A stretch of DNA of 64,000 bases from JBKPRX01 sp046734795 (GCA_046734795.1 JBKPRX010000011.1:1-64000); one strand, 5' to 3'. Shown: positions 7,931-16,400, numbered from the stretch's first letter. A program made the numbers and translations. The notes: generated from the sequence alone by a model not told the origin.

Positions 7931-9578
7931 CGCTGGAGCATCGGCCGCGACGGCGAGCGTCGCTTCCGCGGAGCGCTCGAGCGGCGCGACGCTCGTGCTG
8001 TTCACGCTCGCCGCCGGGCAGTTTCTGATGACGCTCGACAGCTCGGTGATGAACGTGTCGATCGCGACCGTTGCAAAGGACGTCGGCACGACGGTCACCG
8101 GAATCCAGGGTGCGATCACGGCGTACACGCTCGTGATGGCGGCGCTGATGATCACCGGAGCGAAGGTCGGAGCGATCATCGGTCGCAAGCGCGCGTTCAC
8201 GATCGGCTGCGTGATCTACGGCTGCGGATCGTTCACGACCTCGATCGCACCGAATCTTCCGGTCCTCTTGTTCGGCTGGTCGTTCCTCGAGGGAGTCGGC
8301 GCCGCCCTGATCCTGCCGGCGATCGTCGCACTCGTCGCCTCGAACTTTCCGCCGGTGCGGCGGCCCGCGGCGTATGGCCTCGTCGCCGCTGCGGGCGCCA
8401 TCGCAGTTGCAGTCGGTCCGCTTCTCGGCGGCTTCTGCACGACGTACTTCTCGTGGCGCTGGGTCTTTGCCGGCGAGGTCGTCGTCGTGGCCTTCATCCT
8501 CCTCGCCGCCCGCCGGATCGCCGACGCGCCGGTCGTCAACCGTCCGAAGCTCGACCTCGTCGGCACCGTTCTCTCCGCCACCGGCCTCGGCCTCCTCGTC
8601 TTCGGTGTGCTGCGCTCGAGCGAGTGGGGCTGGATTCACCCAAAGCCGGACGGGCCGTCGTGGGCGAACATCTCGCCGACGCTCTGGCTGATCCTGGCCG
8701 GCCTGACGATCATCTGGGTCTTCTCGCGCTGGGAAGCGCGACGTTACGACCAAGGCAAGGAAGTGCTCATCCGGCCCGGGATGCTCCGGAACCGGCAGCT
8801 CGGTGGGGGCCTCATCATGTTCTTCTTCCAGTACCTCGTCCAGGCCGGGCTCTTCTTCGTCGTGCCGCTCTACCTCTCGGTGTGCCTTGGGCTTTCGGCG
8901 CTCGCGACCGGAGCTCGGCTCTTGCCGCTGTCGCTCACATTGCTTCTCGCGGCGATCGGGATCCCGAAGGTCTTTCCGAAGGCGTCACCGCGCCTCGTCG
9001 TTCGTTGCGGCGTGTTCGCTCTCATGGCCGGCACCGTCGTGCTGCTCGCGCTCCTCGACGCGGACTCCGGGCCCGAAGTCGTGTTCGTTCCGATGCTCCT
9101 CGTCGGCCTGGGCGTGGGCGCGCTTGCGTCGCAGCTCGGCGCCGTGACGGTCTCCGCGGTCCCCGACGACGAAAGCCCGGAGGTCGGCGGCGTGCAGAAC
9201 ACGATGACGAACCTCGGAGCGTCGATGGGAACCGCACTCGCCGGGTCGGTGATGATCGCCGCCGTCTCCACCGCGTTCCTCGCGAACATCCAGCAGAGCT
9301 CGGCGATTCCTTCGCGCGTGAAGTCGGAAGCGCAGGTTCAGCTCGCCGGTGGAGTCGCGTTCGTCTCGGACAGCGACCTGGAGTCGGCGCTCGACGATGC
9401 CAACGTCTCGCGCCGGACGACCGACGCGGCGCTCGCCGCCTATCAGACCGCACGCATCGACGGCCTCCAAACTGCGCTCGCAATCCTTGCTCTCGCCTCG
9501 CTCGTCGCGCTCTTCTATACGCAGCGCATCCCGACGGTGGCGATTGGCTCATCTGCGTCAGAGGGGATCGCAGTTTGA
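7920..9578 (+). CDS. MFS exporter, DHA2 (EmrB/QacA) family
   Basis: A 552-residue, 14-helix drug:H+ antiporter-type permease. Helix 1 carries the DHA2 motif LDSSVMNVSIATVA. The motif A loop after helix 2 reads GAKVGAIIGRKRAF. Length and the extra central helices fit the EmrB/QacA subfamily, which exports hydrophobic cations or biocides; the substrate is unknown. The first codon is TTG 7920, overlapping the upstream gene by 11 bases. The region between helices 13 and 14 has a hydrophilic insertion (about residues 455-500). A second, unlinked DHA2 exporter lies at 54288. Confidence 0.85.
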   Translation: MPPSAGASAATASVASAERSSGATLVLFTLAAGQFLMTLDSSVMNVSIATVAKDVGTTVTGIQGAITAYTLVMAALMITGAKVGAIIGRKRAFTIGCVIYGCGSFTTSIAPNLPVLLFGWSFLEGVGAALILPAIVALVASNFPPVRRPAAYGLVAAAGAIAVAVGPLLGGFCTTYFSWRWVFAGEVVVVAFILLAARRIADAPVVNRPKLDLVGTVLSATGLGLLVFGVLRSSEWGWIHPKPDGPSWANISPTLWLILAGLTIIWVFSRWEARRYDQGKEVLIRPGMLRNRQLGGGLIMFFFQYLVQAGLFFVVPLYLSVCLGLSALATGARLLPLSLTLLLAAIGIPKVFPKASPRLVVRCGVFALMAGTVVLLALLDADSGPEVVFVPMLLVGLGVGALASQLGAVTVSAVPDDESPEVGGVQNTMTNLGASMGTALAGSVMIAAVSTAFLANIQQSSAIPSRVKSEAQVQLAGGVAFVSDSDLESALDDANVSRRTTDAALAAYQTARIDGLQTALAILALASLVALFYTQRIPTVAIGSSASEGIAV

Positions 9579-9626
9579 CCCGACCGCGTCATAGCTTCAG
9601 GCCGCGTCGCGGAGCATTGTTGACTT

Positions 9627-9917
9627 ATGAGGTTCGAGGCGACTCTCAACGACTTCGTGATCTTCGAACTCCCGTGCTCGGAGACGGCGATGCGCCTCTG
9701 CGGCTATCTCGGCGCGGAGCGGCCGGCCTGGCACGAGCCGGGCCTGGTTGTCAGCTGCGTGCGGGTGCTGCTGAGCCCGGAGCGGCGGGACCTCGCACAG
9801 CTCTTGCGCACCGTGCAGGAATGGCTCGACGGCACGGAGATGGGTGCAGTTCCGTTCGAGCTCGACGGGCGGGCGTACTTCTTGCCGAGACGCCGCGTCC
9901 TGCAACGCACCTCCTGA
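9627..9917 (+). CDS. Hypothetical protein, 96 residues
   Basis: Soluble protein of unknown family with two cysteines in FELPCSETAMRLCGYL, a Trp-Glu-Pro segment (PAWHEPGL) and a C-terminal basic end. ATG 9627 follows a short intergenic gap after the exporter gene. Third-position G/C bias supports coding. It lies just before the PAS-LuxR pair and may belong to that unit. Confidence 0.6.
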   Translation: MRFEATLNDFVIFELPCSETAMRLCGYLGAERPAWHEPGLVVSCVRVLLSPERRDLAQLLRTVQEWLDGTEMGAVPFELDGRAYFLPRRRVLQRTS

Positions 9918-9969
9918 GCACGAGGGCGGCGCGCCGCCCCGCGGTTGCGATTCGAGGAGCGCCGGCGCG

Positions 9970-10536
9970 GTGAGCGATCTCCACGCGGTCCCCGGCGATT
10001 TTCGCACCGCGCTCGAGACGGTGAGCGTCCCCTCATACGCGATCGACGCGAGCGGCATCATCCGGTGGCTGAACCCGGCCGCAATCAAGCTCGTCGGGGA
10101 CGCCCGAGGGCGGCAGCTGACGTCGGTCGTCGCACCCGAGGAAGCACGTCGTGTGCGCGAGAGCTTCACGCGTAAGATCATCGGGACCGAGAAGGTCACC
10201 GACGCGGAGGTCGTGCTCCTCGAGTCAAGCGGTGAACGTGTTCAGGTCGAGATCAGCTCGGTACCACTCGTCGAAGGTCACCGCATCGTGGGCGTCTTCG
10301 GCCAGATCGTCGGCGTCGAAACCGAGTCGCTGCCGCCGCCACCGCCGCACCTGACTCCGCGCCAGACAGAGGTGCTACGGCTACTGCAGCGCGGTGCTTC
10401 GACGAACCAGATCGCGCAGGAGCTGCACCTGAGCACCGAGACAGTTCGGAATCACGTTCGGCATCTTCTTCGAGCACTCGGCGTCCACACGAGGCTCGAA
10501 GCGGTCGCGCTCATGCGTCATACAGTCCCAGGGTGA
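9970..10536 (+). CDS. PAS-LuxR transcription factor 1
   Basis: A 188-residue cytoplasmic regulator. An N-terminal PAS fold (about residues 10-115: VPSYAIDASGIIRWLN, GHRIVGVFGQIVGV) is followed by a proline-rich linker. A C-terminal LuxR/GerE helix-turn-helix follows (LTPRQTEVLRLL...STETVRNHVRHLL). It lacks a receiver domain, so it probably senses through the PAS domain directly. The start is GTG 9970. It lies four bases before its paralogue at 10541, and the two share architecture and order of motifs, indicating a local duplication. It is a candidate reader of the TCRYCC-N5-GGRYGA repeat (inference). Confidence 0.85.
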   Translation: MSDLHAVPGDFRTALETVSVPSYAIDASGIIRWLNPAAIKLVGDARGRQLTSVVAPEEARRVRESFTRKIIGTEKVTDAEVVLLESSGERVQVEISSVPLVEGHRIVGVFGQIVGVETESLPPPPPHLTPRQTEVLRLLQRGASTNQIAQELHLSTETVRNHVRHLLRALGVHTRLEAVALMRHTVPG

Positions 10537-10540
10537 TCGC

Positions 10541-11161
10541 GTGAGACCGTCAGACCTATCCGCGCAGCTCAAGACGATGGGAGGCGACCTCCACGGTTCG
10601 ATGGAGGAGGTCACGGTGCCGATGTACATCCTCGACCGCGACGGAACGATCGTCTGGCTGAACGAGGTCGGCAAGGCTCTCGTCCCGAACGGAATCGGCA
10701 AGAAGTTCACGGACGTCGTCGCGCCGGAGCTCGTCGACGACGCGCGGCATCACTTCGCGCTCAGGATGCACGGAAAGGAGGAGTTCGTCGATCACCGCCT
10801 CGTCCTCGACAGCGGCGGCAGCGCCGAACACGAGATCGAGATCAGCTCCGCTCCGCTGCGCGAAGGACACCGCATCGTCGGCGTCTTCGGGGTCGTCCGC
10901 TCGACGAAAGTACGCAGGGCGCGGGGTGACGGAAAGGACACTCCGAAGCTCACGCCTCGGCAAGAAGAAGTCCTCCATCTCCTCGGCGCTGGGCTGACGA
11001 CGCGACAGATGGCCGAGCACATGGGTGTCTCCATCGAGACGGTGCGAAACCACGTGCGGATGCTCCTCTCGCAACTCGGCGCGCGTTCACGCCTCCAGGC
11101 AGTGCTCATCGGTCACGAGCTCGGCTTGCTCGCTCCGAACGACGACGACGACAGCGTTTGA
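10541..11161 (+). CDS. PAS-LuxR transcription factor 2
   Basis: A 206-residue paralogue of the preceding gene. The PAS domain (VPMYILDRDGTIVWLNEVG ... GHRIVGVFGVVRS) is joined to a LuxR/GerE helix-turn-helix (LTPRQEEVLHLL...SIETVRNHVRMLL). It begins at GTG 10541, four bases after the previous stop, so the pair is one operon. It may form heterodimers with the upstream protein. The C-terminus is acidic (NDDDDS). It is convergent with the RDD gene, ten bases away. Confidence 0.85.
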   Translation: MRPSDLSAQLKTMGGDLHGSMEEVTVPMYILDRDGTIVWLNEVGKALVPNGIGKKFTDVVAPELVDDARHHFALRMHGKEEFVDHRLVLDSGGSAEHEIEISSAPLREGHRIVGVFGVVRSTKVRRARGDGKDTPKLTPRQEEVLHLLGAGLTTRQMAEHMGVSIETVRNHVRMLLSQLGARSRLQAVLIGHELGLLAPNDDDDSV

Positions 11162-11171
11162 CCTAGTTGCG

Positions 11172-12218
11172 TCAAGACAAGCGCGTCGCCTCTGATGGAG
11201 GATGAGGCTGCGAAGCCCGGCGTTCCTGGGCCTCAACGGTCGGTGGGCCTCTCCGCTCGGCGCGGCCCTGCGCTGCGCCGAGCCCCGCCGCCGTGGCGCG
11301 TGAATAGACGACGACGGTGCGCGCGACGAAGTCCTGCAGGCCGCGCCGACGATCGTCGAAGAGCATCGGCAGCAAGCCGAGGAAGCACGGAATGATCGCG
11401 ATCGCCAACGCAAAGAGGCGCACGAGCGAGCGGAACGCGCCCGGCGGCGCGCCGGAAGCGTCGACCATGCGGACACCGAGCAAGCGCATTCCGAGCGTCT
11501 GTCCGGTCGACGACCAGAACCCGACGAAGTACGACGCGGTCAAGAGGAGCCACGCGATGCCGGCGAAAAGGTCGACGAGCCAGACCGGTCGTAGGTGGCC
11601 GACGAGCGACGTGATCAACGCGGCGAACGCGGCGCCGAGCAAGAACGTGATCGCAACGACGGCCAGGTCGAGCGTGAACGCGGCTGCGCGCGTTGCGAAT
11701 CCGGCGTAGGAAGCGCCGCCGGCCCGCGCTTCCGTTCGAGCCTCGCGCGGCGCAGGCCGACCGAACCATCGCTGCGGCATGCGCTCCACGGCCGCGTCCG
11801 CAAGTGCGCTTCGCCGCCGCACGCCGGCCACCGTCTCCTGCGCGAACGTCGCCGACGTTTGCGTCAGCGCGTCTCGCACCTGCGGGCTCGAGAGGACACG
11901 CGCGACGATCTGCTCGAGCTCGGGGCTTGCGAGCACGCGCTCCGTCAGCTCGATCCGCAGCCGTTCGATGCGTTCGTCTTCGAGCGCCTGCGTCAATGCT
12001 CGCTCGACGTCGATTCGCGCGAGTGCTTCGTCGACGATCCGCTCGATGACGCGGTGATCGCTGAGCGCGCGGCCGAGCGCGTCCGGCAGCGGCCCGGCGA
12101 GGACGCCGTCGACGGTTCGTGCCGCTGTCTCCGTCGCTGCGGCGCCGACTGCGAGCGTCTCGACGCGGCGCGAGACATCGAGGCCTTTCGCGCCGACGAG
12201 CGCGCGCCCCGGACGCAT
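11172..12218 (-). CDS. RDD-domain membrane protein with long helical N-terminal region
   Basis: A 348-residue protein. Residues about 170-300 are an RDD domain with three to four membrane helices. The typical Arg/Asp signature is at SYAGFATRAAAFTLDLAVV and the family ending at DDRRRGLQDFVARTVVVY. Residues 40-170 are a soluble, mostly helical segment rich in Glu/Arg (LTERVLASPELEQIVARVL) of unknown role. RDD proteins have been linked to ion or stress homeostasis, but the activity here is unknown. Its stop lies ten bases from the PAS-LuxR gene (convergent). The ATG at 12218 is 32 bases downstream of the DUF7144 gene on the same strand, so co-transcription is likely. Confidence 0.8.
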   Translation of the reverse strand: MRPGRALVGAKGLDVSRRVETLAVGAAATETAARTVDGVLAGPLPDALGRALSDHRVIERIVDEALARIDVERALTQALEDERIERLRIELTERVLASPELEQIVARVLSSPQVRDALTQTSATFAQETVAGVRRRSALADAAVERMPQRWFGRPAPREARTEARAGGASYAGFATRAAAFTLDLAVVAITFLLGAAFAALITSLVGHLRPVWLVDLFAGIAWLLLTASYFVGFWSSTGQTLGMRLLGVRMVDASGAPPGAFRSLVRLFALAIAIIPCFLGLLPMLFDDRRRGLQDFVARTVVVYSRATAAGLGAAQGRAERRGPPTVEAQERRASQPHPPSEATRLS

Positions 12219-12250
12219 GACGGCGCGACCCGCTGCGCCGAAGAGTGGCG

Positions 12251-12652
12251 TTACGGCTCCTCTCGATAGTCAGACGTCGACGAGAGCGCGTAGATCACGA
12301 ACACCGCAAGCAGCATGGCCGCGAACCCGAACCACGGCGCGTACGTCAGCAGGAGGAAGCTCTGGACGAGCACCATGATCGCCCAGATGTAGCCGATGAT
12401 CCGCCCGGCCGTGTTACCGCTGAGCAGCGAGTATCCGGCCCACAGCGCGAGTGCCGCGATCGCGAGATCCCAGATGCCCCAGAGGAACAGGTGGTCGCCA
12501 AAGAGACCGCGGGAAAGATCGTTGACCCTCGCGCTGTCCGCGAAGTAGCTGATCGCCGAGATCACGCGGAGGAAGCCGACGGCCAGCATCACGACGGCGG
12601 CGAAGGTGAGCCAACCCGGACGCCGCAAGGCGGAGAGACTCGTACTCGTCAT
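12251..12652 (-). CDS. DUF7144-type membrane protein
   Basis: A 133-residue protein with four predicted membrane helices. The layout (RRPGWLTFAAVVMLAVGFLRV, then FLWGIWDLAIAALALWAGYSLLSG, then two more helices) matches the proteins at 16690 and 31497, placing it in the DUF7144/TspO-like small membrane group. ATG 12652 has GGAGGAACC just upstream. Repeat site 4 lies 74 bases before the start. Likely the first gene of an operon with the RDD protein. Function unknown. Confidence 0.75.
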   Translation of the reverse strand: MTSTSLSALRRPGWLTFAAVVMLAVGFLRVISAISYFADSARVNDLSRGLFGDHLFLWGIWDLAIAALALWAGYSLLSGNTAGRIIGYIWAIMVLVQSFLLLTYAPWFGFAAMLLAVFVIYALSSTSDYREEP

Positions 12653-12726
12653 TTCGGTTCCTCCCGAATGAGTCGCGATTCGTGCGTGAGCCGGCTAGAG
12701 CCTCCTTGTGGGTTCCGAGCGCTTCA

Positions 12727-12743
12727 TCATCCCGAGCGGGTGA
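12727..12743. promoter_or_regulatory. TCRYCC-N5-GGRYGA inverted repeat, site 4 (DUF7144 gene)
   Basis: Reads TCATCC-CGAGC-GGGTGA. It lies 74 bases before the start of the DUF7144 gene on the minus strand. Confidence 0.65.
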
Positions 12744-12764
12744 ACGACCCGGTGAGATCGCGGG

Positions 12765-13001
12765 TCAGACCGTGAGCGCGTCTGCTTGCGAGGAACGAGC
12801 GATCATGTAGATCAGCACGCCGAGGATCGGCAGGAAGAGCATCAGCAGTGTCCAGCCTGCCTTGGCGACACCCGAGTGGTCACGACGCTGGAAGTTGTCG
12901 ATGATCGCCATCACGAAGACTGCGATCCAGCTCAGCAACGCGAAGAAGAGGAACATCGTCCACATGATGTCGAGGAACGGATAGTCGGCTGCGACGAGCA
13001 T
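12765..13001 (-). CDS. PLDc_N-type small membrane protein
   Basis: A 78-residue protein with two membrane helices (about residues 9-29 and 46-66) linked by MAIIDNFQRRDHSGVAKAGW, the PLDc_N signature. It starts FLDIMWTMFLFFA, nearly the same as the protein at 34673, but it lacks the SHOCT tail. ATG 13001 has AAAGG upstream. It shares the intergenic region carrying site 5 with the divergent NfeD gene. Role unknown; probably an envelope stress protein. Confidence 0.8.
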   Translation of the reverse strand: MLVAADYPFLDIMWTMFLFFALLSWIAVFVMAIIDNFQRRDHSGVAKAGWTLLMLFLPILGVLIYMIARSSQADALTV

Positions 13002-13064
13002 CTCTCGCCAACCTTTCTCTGGAGGAACCGGACGTACGCTCCTCTGTTCGACCTCGCGCAGCGA

Positions 13065-13081
13065 TCATCCTGCCGGGATGA
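13065..13081. promoter_or_regulatory. TCRYCC-N5-GGRYGA inverted repeat, site 5 (divergent promoter)
   Basis: Reads TCATCC-TGCCG-GGATGA, a perfect inverted repeat. It lies 34 bases before the NfeD GTG (plus) and 63 bases before the PLDc_N ATG (minus), so it could control both. Confidence 0.65.
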
Positions 13082-13115
13082 ACACGCCGGGAGAGGAGGC
13101 GGCGACGATTGAGAC

Positions 13116-13448
13116 GTGGTCTTGCTCCTCGCGATTCTGCTCGCCGTCTTCCTGCCGATCTCCGAAGCGTGGAGCGTGGCGCTCATCGTCGCCGGTTGCG
13201 CTCTCGAGGTGGTCGAGGTAGCCGCGCTGCGGAAATGGAGCAAGCGCCTCGACAAGAAAACGAAGCCGACGACCGGTGCGGAGTCGCTGATCGGCGAGTC
13301 GGCGAAGGTGGTCGAGGCCTGCCGGCCGACCGGGATGGTGCAACTCCGCGGCGAGCTCTGGGAAGCACGGTGCGAGGAGGGCGCGGCCCTCGGCGAAACG
13401 GTACGCGTCGAGTCGCTCGACGGGTTGACGCTCGTCGTCGCCCGCTAG
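13116..13448 (+). CDS. NfeD-like protein
   Basis: A 110-residue protein. Two N-terminal membrane helices (residues 2-40) are followed by the NfeD OB-fold region (SLIGESAKVVEACRPTGMVQLRGELWEARCEEG...GETVRVESLDGLTLVV). NfeD partners with stomatin/SPFH proteins in membrane quality control; no SPFH gene is adjacent. The start is GTG 13116. The only GGAGG upstream is 16 or more bases away, whereas repeat site 5 ends 34 bases before the GTG, suggesting a leaderless mRNA. Confidence 0.85.
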   Translation: MVLLLAILLAVFLPISEAWSVALIVAGCALEVVEVAALRKWSKRLDKKTKPTTGAESLIGESAKVVEACRPTGMVQLRGELWEARCEEGAALGETVRVESLDGLTLVVAR

Positions 13449-13509
13449 CGACCACGTATCCCCCTATGGGGATGATGTCGAGCGCCCGGTTCAGGGCGAT
13501 CTTCGCGGT

Positions 13510-14610
13510 CTGAGCACCGAAGCCGTATCCCCCGAATCGGCGGCGCCTGCGGCGGAACCGAAGGTCCGGCTCAAGCGGATCCTGATCGGCGCGCTCGTCG
13601 TCGTCGTCATCGGCGCGGCGGCGAACCTCCTCGGCTGGAACATCAGAGGCTGGTTCTCCGAGGTCTGGGACACGATCACCGAGATCTCGGTCGGCTACCT
13701 GATCGCGGCCGTCGTCTTGAAGACGCTTCAGACGGTCGCCACCGGCTTTGCCTGGTACTCGATCCTCGCGTACGCCTACCCGGGCCAGCTCCGCCGCCGC
13801 GACATCATCGCCTGCTACGCGGCCTCGGTCGCGCTGAACAGCATCCTGCCGGCGAACATCGGCACCTTCGTGATGCTCTTGATGTTCACGTCGATCATCG
13901 CCGGGGCGACGTTCGCGGGGATCCTCGGCGGCTACGCCGTCCAGAAGATCTTCTTCACGCTGATCGGCGCCTTCATCTGGCTGTATCTCTTCCTGAGCGT
14001 CGGCGGCTCGTTCGACATCAAGTTCGAGTTCGTGCACACGCATCCGTGGGCGACGGCGGTGCTCTTGCTCGGGGGTGCATACATCGTCTTTCTGCTCGCG
14101 CGACGTGTGTGGCCGCGCATCCTCTCGTGGTGGGAGGACGCGAAGGAAGGCGGCGGCATTCTCTCGGAGCCCCGGAAGTACTTCGGTCGCGTGTTTCTGC
14201 CCTCGTTCATCGGCTGGGTCGCGAGCCTCGGGGTCATCGCCGTTTTCCTGGCCGCCTACTCGATCCCGGTCACGTTCGACACGATCATGCGCATCTGCGG
14301 CGGCAACTCGATCGCGAACGTGACGTCGGTGACGCCGGGCGGCGCGGGTGTGACGCAAGCGTTCAACGTCGCCTCGCTCAAAGGTGTCGCGAGCTCGACG
14401 GATGCAACTGCGTACTCCGTCGCGCAACAGCTCGTCACGACGGCGTGGAACATCATCCTCGGGATCATCCTGCTCGTCTGGGCCTTCGGCTGGACCGGTG
14501 GGAAGGCGCTCGTCGGCGACTCGTATGCGGAGGCAAAGCAGAAGGCCGCCGAGCAGAAGGCTGCCCGCGAGGCGAGAAAACAGGCGAAGCGCGAAGCCGA
14601 GACCGTCTGA
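13510..14610 (+). CDS. UPF0104 / lysylphosphatidylglycerol synthase TM-region protein
   Basis: Polytopic membrane protein of the LPG_synthase_TM (UPF0104) family, likely a lipid flippase or transporter domain, about 366 residues. Coding clearly begins before the first usual start (TTG 13717). The frame upstream encodes a Pro/Ala-rich head, the basic KVRLKR and a whole helix (IGALVVVVIGAAANLLG), with no ATG, GTG or TTG back to the stop at 13426. CTG 13510 is my best guess for the start; a sequencing frameshift is the alternative. Core motifs include LNSILPANIGTFVMLLMF and TPGGAGVTQA, and the tail is rich in Lys/Ala/Glu. It is followed after 21 bases by the GAP-family gene. Confidence 0.75.
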   Translation: MSTEAVSPESAAPAAEPKVRLKRILIGALVVVVIGAAANLLGWNIRGWFSEVWDTITEISVGYLIAAVVLKTLQTVATGFAWYSILAYAYPGQLRRRDIIACYAASVALNSILPANIGTFVMLLMFTSIIAGATFAGILGGYAVQKIFFTLIGAFIWLYLFLSVGGSFDIKFEFVHTHPWATAVLLLGGAYIVFLLARRVWPRILSWWEDAKEGGGILSEPRKYFGRVFLPSFIGWVASLGVIAVFLAAYSIPVTFDTIMRICGGNSIANVTSVTPGGAGVTQAFNVASLKGVASSTDATAYSVAQQLVTTAWNIILGIILLVWAFGWTGGKALVGDSYAEAKQKAAEQKAAREARKQAKREAETV

Positions 14611-14631
14611 CTTGGGCGTCAGGCTCGTCGC

Positions 14632-15303
14632 GTGAGCTGGATCGATCTCGAGCTCGTGCTCACCTCGGTCGCGGCGATGCTGTCGCCGACGACGCTGACG
14701 TTCTCCGTCTTCACGCTCGTCCTCAGCAACCGTCCGTTTCGAAGCGGGTTCTTCTTCTACATCGGCGCGCTCGGCGCGACGCTCGCGATCGGCGTCCTCG
14801 CAGCGTTCGTTCTCGGCGATGTCGCTGCGTCCGACCACCCCTCCACTCCGAAGACGTGGGTGGCGATCCTCGACGTCGTCGCCGGCGCGTGGCTTCTCGT
14901 CTGGGTCGTCGGACGCCTTCGGCGGCCGCGTGATCCAAGTCGTGAGGCGGCGATGAGCAATCAGATTGAGAAGGTCGTCAACTCGCCGGTGCTCGCGATC
15001 GTGGGAGCCGGCGCGATCTTGGCGAATCCAGGTGGGTTCATCCCGATCGCGCTCAAGGACATCTCCGAGCTCGACCCGAGTCGCGCCGGGTACATCGCGG
15101 CCTGGACGTTCTTCTCTGTCGTCTCGCTGCTGCCGCTTGCCGTGGCGCTCGTGCTCCTGCTCGTCGCGAGCGAGTGGACGAAGCGGCTACTCGAGTCGGT
15201 CCGCGTCTGGCTGAACGCCCACGTCCGCACGATCGCCGCCGTCATCCTGATCGCGCTCGCTGCGAGTCTCCTGCGGAACGGGATCGCTGGTCTTACGAGC
15301 TGA
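14632..15303 (+). CDS. GAP-family membrane protein
   Basis: A 223-residue protein with six membrane helices of the GAP/Sap family (PF11139, sulfolipid-addressing protein type; LysE-like fold). Signatures include LSPTTLTFSVFTLVLSNR and LANPGGFIPIALKD. In mycobacteria relatives assist export of cell-wall lipids or peptidoglycolipids, and the substrate here is unknown. The start is GTG 14632, 21 bases after the flippase-like gene and probably in its operon. The last 117 bases overlap, in antisense, the end of the K+ channel gene. Confidence 0.8.
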   Translation: MSWIDLELVLTSVAAMLSPTTLTFSVFTLVLSNRPFRSGFFFYIGALGATLAIGVLAAFVLGDVAASDHPSTPKTWVAILDVVAGAWLLVWVVGRLRRPRDPSREAAMSNQIEKVVNSPVLAIVGAGAILANPGGFIPIALKDISELDPSRAGYIAAWTFFSVVSLLPLAVALVLLLVASEWTKRLLESVRVWLNAHVRTIAAVILIALAASLLRNGIAGLTS

Positions 15304-16020
15304 GAGCCGGGCGGCTCCGCGCATTCGCGAGACGAGCAGCGCGAGCACGGTGACGAGATAGAGCTGTCCGAGGAGGGCTTCCAGGACTGCGAGGGTACGT
15401 CCGGCCTCGCCCGCGGGCGTGTAGTCGCCGTACCCGAGCGTCGCCAGAGTGACGTAGCTGAAGTAGATGCGTGTGGACCGTGTCCCGTCGGTTCCTTGCA
15501 CGAAGAAATCGCCGGAGCCGAGCAGCGCAAGTGCGTTGTAGAGAAAGAGGAAGAGGATCCCGAAGAGCAGGTAGATGCAGACCGCGCCCGTGACCGACTG
15601 CACGTTGACGTCGTCCTGGTCGATCACGCCGACAGCGACCGCGACGCCCGTTCCGAAAGCGAGACAGCCGGAGACGATTCCCGCTGCTCCGAGCAAGCCG
15701 GGCCGGTCCGAGAAAAGAAGCGAGACCGCCAGGACCGTCGCCGCGGAGAGGAGCGCGATCAGGGGCAGCGAGTCCGTTCGTGCGATGCCCGAAGTCCAAA
15801 CCGCGGCGAAGAGCATCGCGGACTGGAGCACGAGCAAGACGGCCGTCGTCCACGGGTCGTCGGGTGCCACGGACGCGAAGATGAACGTCGCGGCGATCAA
15901 CGCCAAGACGGTTCGGTAGCTGTGCGTCGCATGAAGCCGCGCGACGCGCGACCGAAGGCCGGCGCGGCGGCCGAGCGGGGCCCCCGCCAAGGTGTCGTCG
16001 CTCAAGACGCTGCGCGCCAC
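15187..16020 (-). CDS. Two-helix-type potassium channel (Ion_trans_2)
   Basis: A 277-residue membrane protein. Four N-terminal helices (about residues 35-140) precede a pore module: a helix near 145-165, the selectivity filter TLGYGDYTP near residue 201, and a final helix near 215-235. TxGYGD identifies a K+-selective channel. The last 37 residues are polar (RKTSDPVPQETRSERDQDD) and overlap the GAP gene in antisense. GTG 16020 is the start used. No RCK/TrkA-N regulatory domain is present, so gating cannot be predicted. Confidence 0.85.
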   Translation of the reverse strand: MARSVLSDDTLAGAPLGRRAGLRSRVARLHATHSYRTVLALIAATFIFASVAPDDPWTTAVLLVLQSAMLFAAVWTSGIARTDSLPLIALLSAATVLAVSLLFSDRPGLLGAAGIVSGCLAFGTGVAVAVGVIDQDDVNVQSVTGAVCIYLLFGILFLFLYNALALLGSGDFFVQGTDGTRSTRIYFSYVTLATLGYGDYTPAGEAGRTLAVLEALLGQLYLVTVLALLVSRMRGAARLSARKTSDPVPQETRSERDQDDGGDRADVGVQPDADRLE

Positions 16021-16109
16021 GGGGGCGCCTCTCTACGTCCTACGCGTTGCCGCGTCCTCCGAGACCGAGCACCTGGGCGATGCGTGCGTCGGCGTCCGCG
16101 GCGATGGGG

Positions 16110-16400
16110 TCATAGCCCCAGAAGCTTCTGCTTTTGCTGATTGAACTCCTCCTCAGTGAGGACTCCTTGATCCTTCAGCTGCGCGAGCTGCTTCAGCTGC
16201 TCGATCACCTCGGGAGACATTCCGCCTGCCGGGGCGGCGGCAGGTGCTGCCGCAGCAGCCTGCTGCTGGTACTCGAGCTCCTGGAGCCTCGCCTCCGTCA
16301 TCTCGTCCTGCTCGCGCCCCTGCTGGACTTTCTTACCTGCGTGGTAGGCGACGCCGCCAACCATGGCAGCGCGTACAAGAGGTCGTCGTCGTCTGAACAT
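16110..16400 (-). CDS. SHOCT-domain protein
   Basis: A 96-residue protein. It has a basic N-terminus (MFRRRRPLVRAAMVGGVAYHAGKK), a Gln/Glu helix, an Ala/Pro linker and a C-terminal SHOCT motif (LKQLAQLKDQGVLTEEEFNQQKQKLL). SHOCT is a short oligomerisation or tethering helix pair. ATG 16400 has a weak AAAGGA upstream. It is divergent from the DUF7144 gene at 16690 across a 289-base region that holds two repeat sites and no other convincing gene. Confidence 0.85.
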   Translation of the reverse strand: MFRRRRPLVRAAMVGGVAYHAGKKVQQGREQDEMTEARLQELEYQQQAAAAAPAAAPAGGMSPEVIEQLKQLAQLKDQGVLTEEEFNQQKQKLLGL

